This document shows, in pieces, positions 17,864 through 25,903 of a stretch of 64,000 nucleotides of DNA. The DNA comes from JAVXGM01 sp036657395 (lineage in GTDB: Bacteria > Bacillota > Clostridia > Peptostreptococcales > Anaerovoracaceae). The notes below the pieces were generated by a model. The model was not told the origin of the DNA. It made no database searches and saw only the letters and a list, made by a program, of their open reading frames with translations. The position numbers and the translations under genes were made by a program. The stretch lies in NCBI GenBank assembly GCA_036657395.1, contig JAVXGM010000002.1, positions 62,001 to 126,000 of the forward strand, read 5' to 3'. The first letter of the stretch is position 1; every line of letters begins with the position of its first letter.

Positions 17864-17907
17864 TAACAAAACATAAAAAAGCCTTCATAAGGAAGCGACA
17901 CCTGAGC

Positions 17908-17953
17908 CAATCCCCCATTAGATTTTTTAAGTCTAATGGGAGATTGTTTTTTT
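17908..17953 (+). terminator. Intrinsic terminator after the HIT gene
   Basis: CCCATTAGA (17914-17922) pairs with TCTAATGGG (17932-17940), extended by CAATC/GATTG after one mismatch, followed by seven T. Beyond it, 17954-18057 holds only the end of the convergent phosphodiesterase unit; I see no gene there. Confidence 0.9.
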
Positions 17954-18057
17954 ATTCAGCCGGAACAGCTCATTTTCTTTTCATCGTGTATTACAAAGTG
18001 TTCAACTTTTCGTGTCTACTGTTATATACTAGCACCAACATGCCCTTGTTTTTTAAG

Positions 18058-19164
18058 CTATATGTAAAGATTTCTAACAATATCCTTACTGTATTCATAT
18101 TGTTCAGGGTCATTGTTACTATTAATGGCTATAAGTGGTATTTCTCGTTCATGGAGAGATCCGTGGGTACGGACTTTATCTGAATGAAGAATGTGATTTT
18201 TCACTTCTCCAAAAGCGAAGTCCTTGCCAGCAAAGGCAACAAAATCTCCAATTGCATCTTGAGGAAGGTTATATTCTTTGGCTGCGGTCACAGCATCCAA
18301 CACTTGTTCCACAGCTTCTTGGGTTCGAACAAATCTTAAGAATTTTTCTTTTTCACTTTGATTTTTCACATATAGATAGAGGATTCCTCCTTCTTGATAT
18401 ATATGATTTTCAATATATCTATCCTTTAAAGGTGGAACACATTTCACATGAAATCCTGCATCGTCCACCATTTCCTGAAGGTTTATTAATGTGGTTTTTT
18501 GGTTCATTCCATGGTCTGCAGTAATGTATATTTCTCTATAAGGTTCCAGTTCATGGATTTTGGCAACATAATCGTCGATAGTTCCTATTTGAGCCATTGC
18601 CTCATAAGTATCCGGCCCGTAGTGGTGCATGACGAAATCATTTGTAGTACAATAAACAAGGTCTGGGGATTTTTGTTTTATAACTTGGTAGGCCGCTTGA
18701 AAGATCCACTGGCTGCTTTCAATGCTTTGCACCTCAGGAGGAATGGATAAGCCTAGGTCATCTAAAATAGACCTATCTGGGGTTTGTACACTTATACCTA
18801 AATCCGCATCTTGGCCAAAGACTTGAAGGACTTTTCCTTTTACTGTAAGAAGGGCAGAAGTTTTTCCATTATTTTTGTATTTCTTAAAAATAGTTTCAGC
18901 CTTCATAAATTTACTATCTTCAATAAAGCCTTCTTCTTCAGTGTCAGGGTGGTAGTAGTAATTTCCGACAACCCCAGTATCTTCAGGAAAAAGTCCAGAA
19001 ACGATACTAGCGTGGTTTACATTAGTAACCGTAGGAACTGACCCAAGAATCCTTTTGGAAAAGGATCCTTCCTTTTTAATCAGGCTAAAAATTTTAGGCG
19101 CTGTTTTTTGGGTTAAATATTCCGGAGCGCAGCCGTCAATCACAATTATCATTACTTTCCTCAT
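18058..19164 (-). CDS. Alkaline-phosphatase-superfamily phosphodiesterase, PhnA-like
   Basis: Metal-dependent phosphohydrolase of the nucleotide pyrophosphatase/phosphodiesterase group, 368 residues, with no signal peptide and therefore cytoplasmic. Visible metal and nucleophile motifs are VIDGCAPEYL at the N-terminus, SVPTVTNVNHASI (Thr nucleophile), DFVMHHYGPD and YITADHGMN. The order GLFPEDTGVVGNYYY then FMKAETIF resembles, from memory of the family, phosphonoacetate hydrolase (PhnA), but a general nucleotide phosphodiesterase is equally possible. It is a lone gene, convergent with HIT, inserted between HIT and rpsU. Confidence 0.78.
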   Translation of the reverse strand: MRKVMIIVIDGCAPEYLTQKTAPKIFSLIKKEGSFSKRILGSVPTVTNVNHASIVSGLFPEDTGVVGNYYYHPDTEEEGFIEDSKFMKAETIFKKYKNNGKTSALLTVKGKVLQVFGQDADLGISVQTPDRSILDDLGLSIPPEVQSIESSQWIFQAAYQVIKQKSPDLVYCTTNDFVMHHYGPDTYEAMAQIGTIDDYVAKIHELEPYREIYITADHGMNQKTTLINLQEMVDDAGFHVKCVPPLKDRYIENHIYQEGGILYLYVKNQSEKEKFLRFVRTQEAVEQVLDAVTAAKEYNLPQDAIGDFVAFAGKDFAFGEVKNHILHSDKVRTHGSLHEREIPLIAINSNNDPEQYEYSKDIVRNLYI

Positions 19165-19261
19165 TACAATCTCCTTTTTGCCTTATAGTTTACAGGAAAT
19201 CATTTTTAATGTACAATAAAACTTAGTTAAATTTTTAGAAGGGGTTAGAAAGAAAAATTCC

Positions 19262-19290
19262 TTGCATAGTTGTACCAAAAATAGTATAAT
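19262..19290 (+). promoter_or_regulatory. Promoter of rpsU-yqeY
   Basis: TTGCAT (19262-19267), 17-base spacer, perfect TATAAT (19285-19290), 69 bases upstream of rpsU. The 195-base gap 19165-19359 otherwise holds the divergent promoter region of the phosphodiesterase gene. Confidence 0.8.
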
Positions 19291-19359
19291 AGCAACGTTA
19301 TAGGTAAAACCGTTTATAACATCTATGTATTTATAGATAGGTCAGGAGGTGAAACGGAA

Positions 19360-19539
19360 ATGGCACAGGTAGTTGTACGAGAAAACGAAAGTTTGGAAAG
19401 CGCACTTAAGCGTTTTAAGCGTTCTTGCGCAAGAGATGGCGTTATGTCAGAATTGCGAAAGAGAGAGCATTATGAAAAACCAAGCGTAAAAAGAAAGAAA
19501 AAATCTGAAGCAGCGAGAAAAAAGGCTAAGAAGTTTTAG
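19360..19539 (+). CDS. rpsU: 30S ribosomal protein S21
   Basis: A 59-residue basic protein of the small subunit involved in initiation. It reads MAQVVVRENESLESALKRF, then CARDGVMSELRKREHYEKPS and a Lys/Arg/Ala-rich tail ending AKKF, exactly the S21 pattern and length. TCAGGAGGTGAAACGGAA supplies a strong RBS. It is short and easily missed. It sits 36 bases upstream of yqeY, its usual partner. Confidence 0.97.
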   Translation: MAQVVVRENESLESALKRFKRSCARDGVMSELRKREHYEKPSVKRKKKSEAARKKAKKF

Positions 19540-19575
19540 TTTTGTTGTAAAGGATTATTAAGAAGGTGTTTTAAT

Positions 19576-20022
19576 ATGGGTCTAAAAGAACAATTGACTG
19601 CTGATTTTAAAGAAGCGATGAAGTCTAAGGACAAAGTCGCAAAAGATACTGTGAATTTAGTGCGAGCAGGTATCAAACAATATGAAGTAGACAAACGTGA
19701 AGATATTGATGAAGAAGGCATTTTAAACATTATTGCTAAAAATGTAAAAATGAGAAAAGATGCACTTCCTGATTTCATTCAGGCTGGTCGAGAAGATCTT
19801 AAAGATGCTTATGAAGCGGAGATTAAGGTACTTGAAGGCTATTTGCCAGAACAATTGTCAGAAGAAAATATCAAAGAAGTGATTAAAGGCATTGCCGATG
19901 ATCAAGGCCTTGAAAGGCACAATGAAAATATGGGCAAGTTTATGGGAGCAACAATGGCAAAGGTAAAAGGAAAAGCCGATGGCAATACAGTTCGAAAACT
20001 TGTTCAGGAATTTTTAAAATAA
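19576..20022 (+). CDS. yqeY: GatB/YqeY-domain protein
   Basis: 148-residue helical protein homologous to the tRNA-binding tail domain of GatB amidotransferase. MGLKEQLTADFKEAMKSKDKV, ALPDFIQAGREDL, EGYLPEQLSEENI and the C-terminal KADGNTVRKLVQEFLK match the family. It is proposed to bind tRNA or assist amidation; its exact role is not established. It is paired with rpsU, as in most Firmicutes. Confidence 0.94.
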   Translation: MGLKEQLTADFKEAMKSKDKVAKDTVNLVRAGIKQYEVDKREDIDEEGILNIIAKNVKMRKDALPDFIQAGREDLKDAYEAEIKVLEGYLPEQLSEENIKEVIKGIADDQGLERHNENMGKFMGATMAKVKGKADGNTVRKLVQEFLK

Positions 20023-20054
20023 CATAAACAGGCACTTAAAGAAACTATGATATG

Positions 20055-20150
20055 ATCCCCATAGAGTAGGCACTTGAAATAAGAAAAGATTTCAAGACTA
20101 TACTTTGGGGGTTATTTTATGTCAAGATGAAGGAAGAACAAAACCCAAAA
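20055..20150 (+). other. Possible degraded insertion-sequence end
   Basis: An imperfect inverted repeat (CCCC-TAGAGTA...CTTGAAAT, 20056-20080, against ATTTCAAG-ACTATA...GGGG, 20090-20111) leads to TTATTTTATGTCAAG, where an ATG at 20119 meets a stop three codons on. This recalls the leader of IS3-like transposase genes, but no transposase frame survives and I have only memory to support it. The whole 288-base gap 20023-20310 contains no intact gene; its other features are this repeat and the terminator at 20203. Confidence 0.3.
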
Positions 20151-20202
20151 GCCAATTTATAAACTGAATATTTTTGTTTGCCCACTTGACACGGGACACA
20201 TC

Positions 20203-20230
20203 ACTACCTCATTATGGGGTAGTTTTTTTT
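20203..20230 (+). terminator. Intrinsic terminator downstream of yqeY
   Basis: ACTACCTC (20203-20210) pairs with GGGGTAGT (20216-20223) around a 5-base loop, followed by eight T. Confidence 0.85.
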
Positions 20231-20310
20231 AGAATAAATTAAAAAAAGGTAATGATTTCCCTTAGTTAAAAATAAACTTAATTAATACATGCAGTGACCA
20301 TGGAGGGATT

Positions 20311-20568
20311 ATGACCATTAAAGATGAGCTTTTATTTGATTTCGCAATAAATATGCCAAGGATATTGGTCAGTGGCAATACAGCAGTACTAGACAACGTG
20401 AAGAAACTAGTACTTCTAAGTGAAGATCAAATCATTGTGGACAATGGCAAACGATTCACCTCTCTTATGGGCAAAAATTTAATCATCACAGAACTAAAGG
20501 ATGAAAGGATGCTGATAACAGGTGACATGGAACAAATTCAATTTTATGGAACACTGGAAGAAGATTAG
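20311..20568 (+). CDS. yqfC: Sporulation protein YqfC (YabP family)
   Basis: 85-residue YabP/YqfC-type protein: an N-terminal DELLFDFAINMPRILVSGN, then a beta-rich middle with IVDNGKRFTSLMGKNLIITELKDERMLITGD, typical of the family. In Bacillus it is made in the mother cell under SigE. A weak SigE-like match (AAATAAA 20270, CATGCAGT 20288, 11-base spacer) lies upstream. RBS GGAGGG. The 3' end overlaps yqfD, its constant partner. Confidence 0.92.
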   Translation: MTIKDELLFDFAINMPRILVSGNTAVLDNVKKLVLLSEDQIIVDNGKRFTSLMGKNLIITELKDERMLITGDMEQIQFYGTLEED

Positions 20569-21754
20569 AGTTGAAGGCTTCTATCCAAACCAATTAATAG
20601 ATCAATGTATTAAAAATGGAATCGACCTTAAGAGAATTCGATGGATTAATCAGGTTGAGATTACAGTGACCATAAGTGGAAAAGATTTCAACAAATTAAA
20701 AAAGCTAGCAAAGAGTAGATATAAAATTACACTATTGGAACAAGGTGGTTGTAAACTTTTTTTCCATAGGGTATGGATTAGAAAGACCACTTTAGTAGGC
20801 CTTTTATTTTTTGTGGCTCTCATTGTGTATCAAAGCCTGTTTATCGCTGAGATTCGAATAAATGGGTATGAAGAACTATCAGAACCTGAATTGCGCCAGT
20901 GTATGGAAGACAGTGGACTCTACGAAGGTTGTCGTAAAAAAGTTGACATAAGTAAGGTTAAAAGGGACATGTACAAAACATTTGATCAACTTTCCTGGGT
21001 CAGTGTTCGCTTTAATGGCCGTATGGCAGAAGTAAAAATTGTGGAAGGTGCTGGAAAACCTAAAATCAAAGTAAAAGATGAAAAGCCATGTAACATTGTT
21101 GCAGACCAGTCAGGGTACATTAAAAAAATAATTCCTACAGAAGGAATAAGAAGTGTAGAAGATAATACTTATGTGGAAAAGGGTGATATTCTTATAAAGG
21201 GTAAGATTCCGTTAAATAGCACTGCTTTTGGCACTCCAGATGAAAAGAAAACCAACACTTATGTTCATGCCCAAGGAATTGTAGAAGCAAATATACCTTA
21301 TCATATGGTATATTATACAGAGAGGTATCAGAGAATAAAGACAAAGACAGGGAGAAGTTTCTTTGGAATTTCCATTAATGGTAAAAATATAGTGGGCAAA
21401 ATGAATCATTATCCTGTTTCACAGAGGACATCTCATAACTTAATTAATATAGTAAAACCTATTCCCATTAAAATAGACCTTATTCAGGTGAATGAATTAA
21501 CATTAAAACGGCGTGAACTTGATAAGAAATCTGTGGAAAAGGCAGTAAATGCTCAAATTAGGCAATTTGTCAAAGAAAACTTGGATAATAAGGCGGAAAT
21601 TTCAAATAAAAGTTTGAATTTTACTCTAGAAAAAAATATAATGGAAATAAGTGTTACAATAGAGGCATTACAACAAATAGGCATAGAAGAGGAGATTGTA
21701 TTTGGAAAAGCAAAAAACGACCATGGAAAACTTAAAAAAGATGGTGATAAGTGA
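20546..21754 (+). CDS. yqfD: Sporulation protein YqfD
   Basis: 402-residue membrane protein from ATG 20546, which overlaps the end of yqfC by 23 bases; a GTG at 20522 is an alternative start. The N-terminal KKIRVEGFYPNQLIDQCIKNGI fits the family. One strong helix near 85-105 (TTLVGLLFFVALIVYQSLFI) is followed by a large presumed extracytoplasmic part with GYIKKIIPTEG and DNTYVEKGDILIKGKIPL. It is needed for efficient sporulation in Bacillus by an unclear mechanism. Its end overlaps phoH by 53 bases. Confidence 0.92.
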   Translation: MEHWKKIRVEGFYPNQLIDQCIKNGIDLKRIRWINQVEITVTISGKDFNKLKKLAKSRYKITLLEQGGCKLFFHRVWIRKTTLVGLLFFVALIVYQSLFIAEIRINGYEELSEPELRQCMEDSGLYEGCRKKVDISKVKRDMYKTFDQLSWVSVRFNGRMAEVKIVEGAGKPKIKVKDEKPCNIVADQSGYIKKIIPTEGIRSVEDNTYVEKGDILIKGKIPLNSTAFGTPDEKKTNTYVHAQGIVEANIPYHMVYYTERYQRIKTKTGRSFFGISINGKNIVGKMNHYPVSQRTSHNLINIVKPIPIKIDLIQVNELTLKRRELDKKSVEKAVNAQIRQFVKENLDNKAEISNKSLNFTLEKNIMEISVTIEALQQIGIEEEIVFGKAKNDHGKLKKDGDK

Positions 21755-22685
21755 TCAGCTGGATCGAAGAGAGCTCTTTGGAAATTTAGATGCAAATCTA
21801 AAAATCATAGAAGAAAACATTGATGTGAAAATCGTTCAGCGTGATAATGAACTAATTCTAACAGGAAAAGAAGCAAATAAAGGAGAAATAGTACTTTCGG
21901 AACTGAGTCGTATAATACTTGGTGGTCAAACTTTAGATGAACAGAAAATTAATTATGTTATCTCATTAAATAAGTCAGGTCTGTCATACAATGATAGTAA
22001 GCTTGATAAAGATATCATTTGTTTTACAGAAAGAGGCAAGCCATTACGCCCTAAGACTGTTGGACAAAAAAAGTATGTTGACAGTATTAAGAAAAATGAT
22101 ATAGTTTTCGGCATAGGTCCAGCAGGTACAGGAAAGACATATATTGCCGTTGCAATGGCGGTCACTGCCTTTAAGAATAAGCAGGTTAAGAAGATCATTT
22201 TAGTAAGGCCAGCAGTTGAGGCAGGAGAGCGATTAGGATTTTTACCAGGAGATCTTCAAGAGAAAGTAGATCCTTACTTAAGGCCTTTATATGATGCTCT
22301 ATATGACCTTCTCGGCAGGGAAAACACGGCTAAGCTTAGAGAAAAAGAGGCTATTGAAATTGTTCCTTTGGCATATATGCGGGGAAGGACATTGGATAAT
22401 GCATTTATCATTCTAGATGAAGCTCAAAACACTACTCCTGAACAGATGAAAATGTTTTTGACCAGAATGGGATTTGGATCCAAGATGGTCATTACAGGAG
22501 ATGTGACCCAAATAGATTTGCCAAGAGGTAACAGTTCTGGCCTAATTGAAGTTGAAAAAGTGCTAAAAATAGTTACAGATATAGATTTTTGTTATTTGAA
22601 GGATATGGATGTAGTCCGTCATGAGCTTGTAAAGAAAATTGTGGTAGCTTATGATCGCTATAACAAAACCAAAGGGGAGGAGTAA
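21702..22685 (+). CDS. phoH: PhoH-family ATPase
   Basis: Cytoplasmic P-loop ATPase of 327 residues. TTG 21702 is chosen because GGAG (21691-21694) lies 7 bases before it; ATG 21723 is an alternative. A KH-like N-terminal part is followed by the ATPase: Walker A FGIGPAGTGKTYIAVAMA, then ILVRPAVEAGERLGFLPGD and Walker B FIILDEAQNTTPEQMKMFLTR. It is thought to act in RNA metabolism with YbeY, encoded 3 bases downstream. In Bacillus a yqfF (pgpH) gene lies between them; it is absent here. Confidence 0.95.
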   Translation: MEKQKTTMENLKKMVISDQLDRRELFGNLDANLKIIEENIDVKIVQRDNELILTGKEANKGEIVLSELSRIILGGQTLDEQKINYVISLNKSGLSYNDSKLDKDIICFTERGKPLRPKTVGQKKYVDSIKKNDIVFGIGPAGTGKTYIAVAMAVTAFKNKQVKKIILVRPAVEAGERLGFLPGDLQEKVDPYLRPLYDALYDLLGRENTAKLREKEAIEIVPLAYMRGRTLDNAFIILDEAQNTTPEQMKMFLTRMGFGSKMVITGDVTQIDLPRGNSSGLIEVEKVLKIVTDIDFCYLKDMDVVRHELVKKIVVAYDRYNKTKGEE

Positions 22686-22688
22686 AAG

Positions 22689-23141
22689 ATGAATATTTTA
22701 TGGGAAGAAAATCGACAATTGCCCCAGGAGGTAGCGGACAAGCTAAAAGAAGGGGCAGAAATTTGTGTAAAGGGTGAAGGTATTGACCCTGCAAATGTAG
22801 AAGTGAGTCTAAGCTTTGTGGAAGGTGAGGAAATACAGGAGCTAAACAAGCTTTACAGAGGGACAGATAAGGTTACAGATGTCCTTTCTTTTCCCCAGTA
22901 CAGTGATTTGTCCAAAATTGATAACAGCAAGCCTTTACTTTTAGGTGATGTGGTCATATGCGGAGAACAAGCATTGATTCAGGCTGACGAATTTGGACAT
23001 TCTCCAGCTAGAGAAATTATATATTTGTTCATTCATAGCATGTTTCATCTTTTAGGATATGATCATTTAGAATCGGAAGATAAAAAACTTATGCGATTAA
23101 AAGAAGAAGAGATTATGAAAAAATTAGACCTTGAAAGGTAG
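22689..23141 (+). CDS. ybeY: Endoribonuclease YbeY (rRNA maturation)
   Basis: Single-strand endoribonuclease with roles in 16S rRNA 3' maturation and ribosome quality control, 150 residues. The zinc site H-x3-H-x5-H is seen as HSMFHLLGYDH near residue 116, and KVTDVLSFPQ precedes it. A GGGGAGGAG RBS lies inside the phoH end. It is followed by cdd after 5 bases with no dgkA between them. Confidence 0.96.
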   Translation: MNILWEENRQLPQEVADKLKEGAEICVKGEGIDPANVEVSLSFVEGEEIQELNKLYRGTDKVTDVLSFPQYSDLSKIDNSKPLLLGDVVICGEQALIQADEFGHSPAREIIYLFIHSMFHLLGYDHLESEDKKLMRLKEEEIMKKLDLER

Positions 23142-23146
23142 TAGTC

Positions 23147-23524
23147 ATGGATTATAAAAAATTATTTAACATGGCAGACAAGGCAAAGATAAATGCCTAT
23201 GTCCCATTTTCACGATTTAAAGTTGGAGCAGCCCTTCTTTGTGAAAGTGGGAAGGTTTATATTGGTGTGAATGTAGAAAACTCTTCTTATGGTGCAACCA
23301 TTTGCGCCGAGAGAACAGCCTTTGTCACAGCTATTGCACAAGGTGAGAGAACCTTTACAGCCATTGCAATAGCATCTAGCGGTGGAGAAGCACTTCCTTG
23401 TGGGATTTGTCGTCAGTTCATGTATGAATTTGGAGAAGAGATCGATGTTATTACAGGAGAAAATACAAATAGTCTTCGTGTGCAAAAGGTAAAAGATCTT
23501 TTGCCCGAAGGATTTAGATTATAG
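23147..23524 (+). CDS. cdd: Cytidine deaminase
   Basis: Deaminates cytidine and deoxycytidine for pyrimidine salvage. The 125 residues show the homotetrameric type: VPFSRFKVGAALL, NVENSSYGATICAERTAF (zinc Cys and catalytic Glu) and ASSGGEALPCGICRQFMYEF (two zinc Cys). It is translated in the tight ybeY-cdd-era string. Confidence 0.97.
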   Translation: MDYKKLFNMADKAKINAYVPFSRFKVGAALLCESGKVYIGVNVENSSYGATICAERTAFVTAIAQGERTFTAIAIASSGGEALPCGICRQFMYEFGEEIDVITGENTNSLRVQKVKDLLPEGFRL

Positions 23525-23532
23525 GAGATATA

Positions 23533-24411
23533 ATGAAATCAGGATTTATAGGAATTATAGGCAGGCCAAATGTAGGCAAATCAACTTTGTTAAATGGAAT
23601 TTTAGGTGAAAAGATTGCAATTACAACAGACAAGCCTCAAACCACCAGAAATAGCATTCGAGGAATTTATACAAAGGACGACCTCCAAATGGTATTTATT
23701 GATACACCAGGTATTCACAAGCCAAAAAACAAGTTAGGTGGCTACATGACTGATACAGCTATTAACACTTTTAAAGAGGTTGACGTTGTTATTTTTATTG
23801 TAGATGACAAGCTTAGCGCTGGGCCAGGGGACAGATATATTCTTGAAATGCTAAAAGAGATAAAGACACCAAAGATTTTAGTCATTAATAAGATAGATAA
23901 ACTAGAGCCAGAAACTTTTCGTGAAATTTATGAAGAATTTGAGGAAACAGGCATCTTTGATAGTATCTTTGGAACCTGTGCTTTAGAAGGCAAAAATATA
24001 ATAGATGTAGTAGACCAGTCAGCATCATATTTAGAAGAAGGGCCAATGTATTTCCCTGAGGACATGGTAACAGACCATCCGGAGCGATTCATTGTCAGCG
24101 AGATTGTTAGAGAAAAGCTTCTCATGTACCTTGAACAAGAAGTGCCTCACGGCATTGCCATTGAAATAGAAACATATGAAGAAACCCCTAAGATTACTAA
24201 GATAGGTGCAGTAATTTACTGTGAAAAGAAATCCCATAAGGGAATGATAATTGGTAAAGAAGGTAGAAAGCTAAAAGGCGTAGGTAAAAGTGCAAGAGAA
24301 GAGATGGAAGCTTTGCTAGGCACAAAAGTATTTCTTGAACTTTGGGTTAAAGTAAAAGAAAATTGGAGAGACAGCGATTTTGCCTTATCAAACTTTGGAT
24401 ATAAAGGTTAA
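23533..24411 (+). CDS. era: GTPase Era
   Basis: Ribosome-assembly GTPase binding the 3' end of 16S rRNA, 292 residues. The G domain shows G1 GRPNVGKSTL, G3 DTPGIHKPK and G4 NKID. The C-terminal KH domain contains VIYCEKKSHKGMIIGKEGRKLKGVGKSAR and ends with LWVKVKENWRDSDFALSNFGY. GGAGATATA precedes the ATG. Confidence 0.98.
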   Translation: MKSGFIGIIGRPNVGKSTLLNGILGEKIAITTDKPQTTRNSIRGIYTKDDLQMVFIDTPGIHKPKNKLGGYMTDTAINTFKEVDVVIFIVDDKLSAGPGDRYILEMLKEIKTPKILVINKIDKLEPETFREIYEEFEETGIFDSIFGTCALEGKNIIDVVDQSASYLEEGPMYFPEDMVTDHPERFIVSEIVREKLLMYLEQEVPHGIAIEIETYEETPKITKIGAVIYCEKKSHKGMIIGKEGRKLKGVGKSAREEMEALLGTKVFLELWVKVKENWRDSDFALSNFGYKG

Positions 24412-24450
24412 ACAGTTTAAACAACCTTCCCAAAGGACAGAAAGGTCGAG

Positions 24451-25209
24451 TTGATGATTACAGATACAGAAGGAATAATATTAAGACAAACAAAGATAAT
24501 TGGCGGACGTCGTATGGTTTTGTTGTTTTCTCAAAAGTTTGGCAAGATCAGTGCATCAACAGGGATTAACGAAAGAGGAAAAGGGAAGTCAGCCTTAGCC
24601 ATGAGACCCTTTACATACGGCAGGTACGAGTTATTTAAAAACCGAGATATGTATAATATTAACGGATTTGAAGTGAAGAAAAGCTACTATAAAATCGGAG
24701 AAGACATAGATAAATACATGAGTAGTGCATATGTGCTTGAATTGACAGAAAAAGTTTTAGTGGAGGAACACCCATCCCCGGCGATTTTTCGTCTAATCCT
24801 AGATTTTTTTGCTGCTATGGAAACCCGAAAACGAAAGCATATGACCTTAGTTTTGGCTTACGAAGTGAAGTTGCTTAAAATACTAGGTGTCATGCCACAG
24901 CTTGACCTGTGTATCAAATGTGGAGAAAACAAGAAACCTGCACTTTTCAGCGTTAAAGATGGTGGAATTATTTGTGAAAAATGTGGCCGAAACATACAAA
25001 TTAATGGCAATGATACATTGATTTATCACGCTAAATTTGATATAGTAGACATATTGAATTATTTTTCTAGCAATTCTTTAAGTTCTTTGGAGAACCTTGC
25101 TTTGGAGGAGGCCATTCAAAACCAGCTGCAGATTATATTAAAGCAGTACGTGGCATACTATTTGGATATTGGAGAATTAAAAAGCGAAAGCTTTCTAATC
25201 AAAGAGTAA
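24451..25209 (+). CDS. recO: DNA repair protein RecO
   Basis: RecFOR-pathway recombination mediator that anneals single strands and loads RecA, 252 residues. An OB fold comes first (TEGIILRQTKIIGGRRMVLLFS), then the helical domain, and the zinc-finger cysteines CIKCGENKKPALFSVKDGGIICEKCG around 155-180. TTG 24451 and ATG 24454 are adjacent starts. This position after era is conserved in Firmicutes. Confidence 0.95.
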   Translation: MMITDTEGIILRQTKIIGGRRMVLLFSQKFGKISASTGINERGKGKSALAMRPFTYGRYELFKNRDMYNINGFEVKKSYYKIGEDIDKYMSSAYVLELTEKVLVEEHPSPAIFRLILDFFAAMETRKRKHMTLVLAYEVKLLKILGVMPQLDLCIKCGENKKPALFSVKDGGIICEKCGRNIQINGNDTLIYHAKFDIVDILNYFSSNSLSSLENLALEEAIQNQLQIILKQYVAYYLDIGELKSESFLIKE

Positions 25210-25227
25210 ATAATGGGAGGTAGAAAT

Positions 25228-25875
25228 ATGGAGATTACGTTAGAAAAAATCGAACTAGTCAAAGACAGAACAGGCGTAAGCTATTCCGAGGCAAAAGAAG
25301 CTTTAGAAGAGGCAGATGGTAGTGTGGTAGATGCAATCATCAACATAGAAGAAACCATAGACCATCAGGAAGCAAAATCATTTAGCAAACAAGGCACAGC
25401 AGTTATAGAAAGTCTAAAAGATCTGATCAAAAAGGGTAATGTTGCTAAAATTTTAGTTAAAAGAGATGAAGAAGTTGTTTTGCAAGTACCAGTAAATGCA
25501 GGTATCCTAGGAGCTATTATTGCACCTTGGGGCGTTGTAGTTGGCGTTGTAGCTGCTTTTGGATTCAAATGCACTATTGAAGTGATTAAAGACGATGGTA
25601 CAGTGATAGATGTTAGTGATAGCGTATCAGATACAATGGGAACTGTAGTAGAAAAAGGTAGTGTTGTTGCAGATGAAGTTAAAGAAAAGAGCGCAGACAT
25701 TTACCAGAATGCAAAAGTTAAGGCAACAGAAGCAATCAATAAAGTAAAGAAAGATAGACCTGAAGATATTGATTTTTCCAGTTGTTTTTCAGAAGACATG
25801 GATGATATGGTTGAAGACACTGTAGATTCTGTGGAAGAAAAAGTAGAAGAAGTTAAAGATAAAATTGATGAATAA
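25228..25875 (+). CDS. DUF4342 protein with UBA-like N-terminus
   Basis: 215 residues from ATG 25228 (GGGAGG at 25216-25221; ATG 25213 overlaps the RBS). Residues 1-45 (ITLEKIELVKDRTGVSYSEAKEALEEADGSVVDAIINIEE) resemble a UBA/TS-N helical bundle. A DUF4342 core follows with LIKKGNVAKILVKRDEEV and a hydrophobic hairpin GILGAIIAPWGVVVGVVAAFG. The last 90 residues are a low-complexity, mainly acidic, amphipathic tail. Function is unknown; membrane association and protein binding are plausible. It lies between recO and glyQS. Confidence 0.75.
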   Translation: MEITLEKIELVKDRTGVSYSEAKEALEEADGSVVDAIINIEETIDHQEAKSFSKQGTAVIESLKDLIKKGNVAKILVKRDEEVVLQVPVNAGILGAIIAPWGVVVGVVAAFGFKCTIEVIKDDGTVIDVSDSVSDTMGTVVEKGSVVADEVKEKSADIYQNAKVKATEAINKVKKDRPEDIDFSSCFSEDMDDMVEDTVDSVEEKVEEVKDKIDE

Positions 25876-25903
25876 TATGGAAATGGTAGGTAATTAGTTT
25901 ACA

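Noticed and set aside
17848..18183. Open frame of 111 codons across the HIT terminator
   Set aside because: It crosses a strong intrinsic terminator and the 3' end of the convergent phosphodiesterase; no RBS or recognisable protein.
25876..25903. T-box leader for glyQS
   Set aside because: Only 28 bases lie between the genes and no specifier or antiterminator structure fits.
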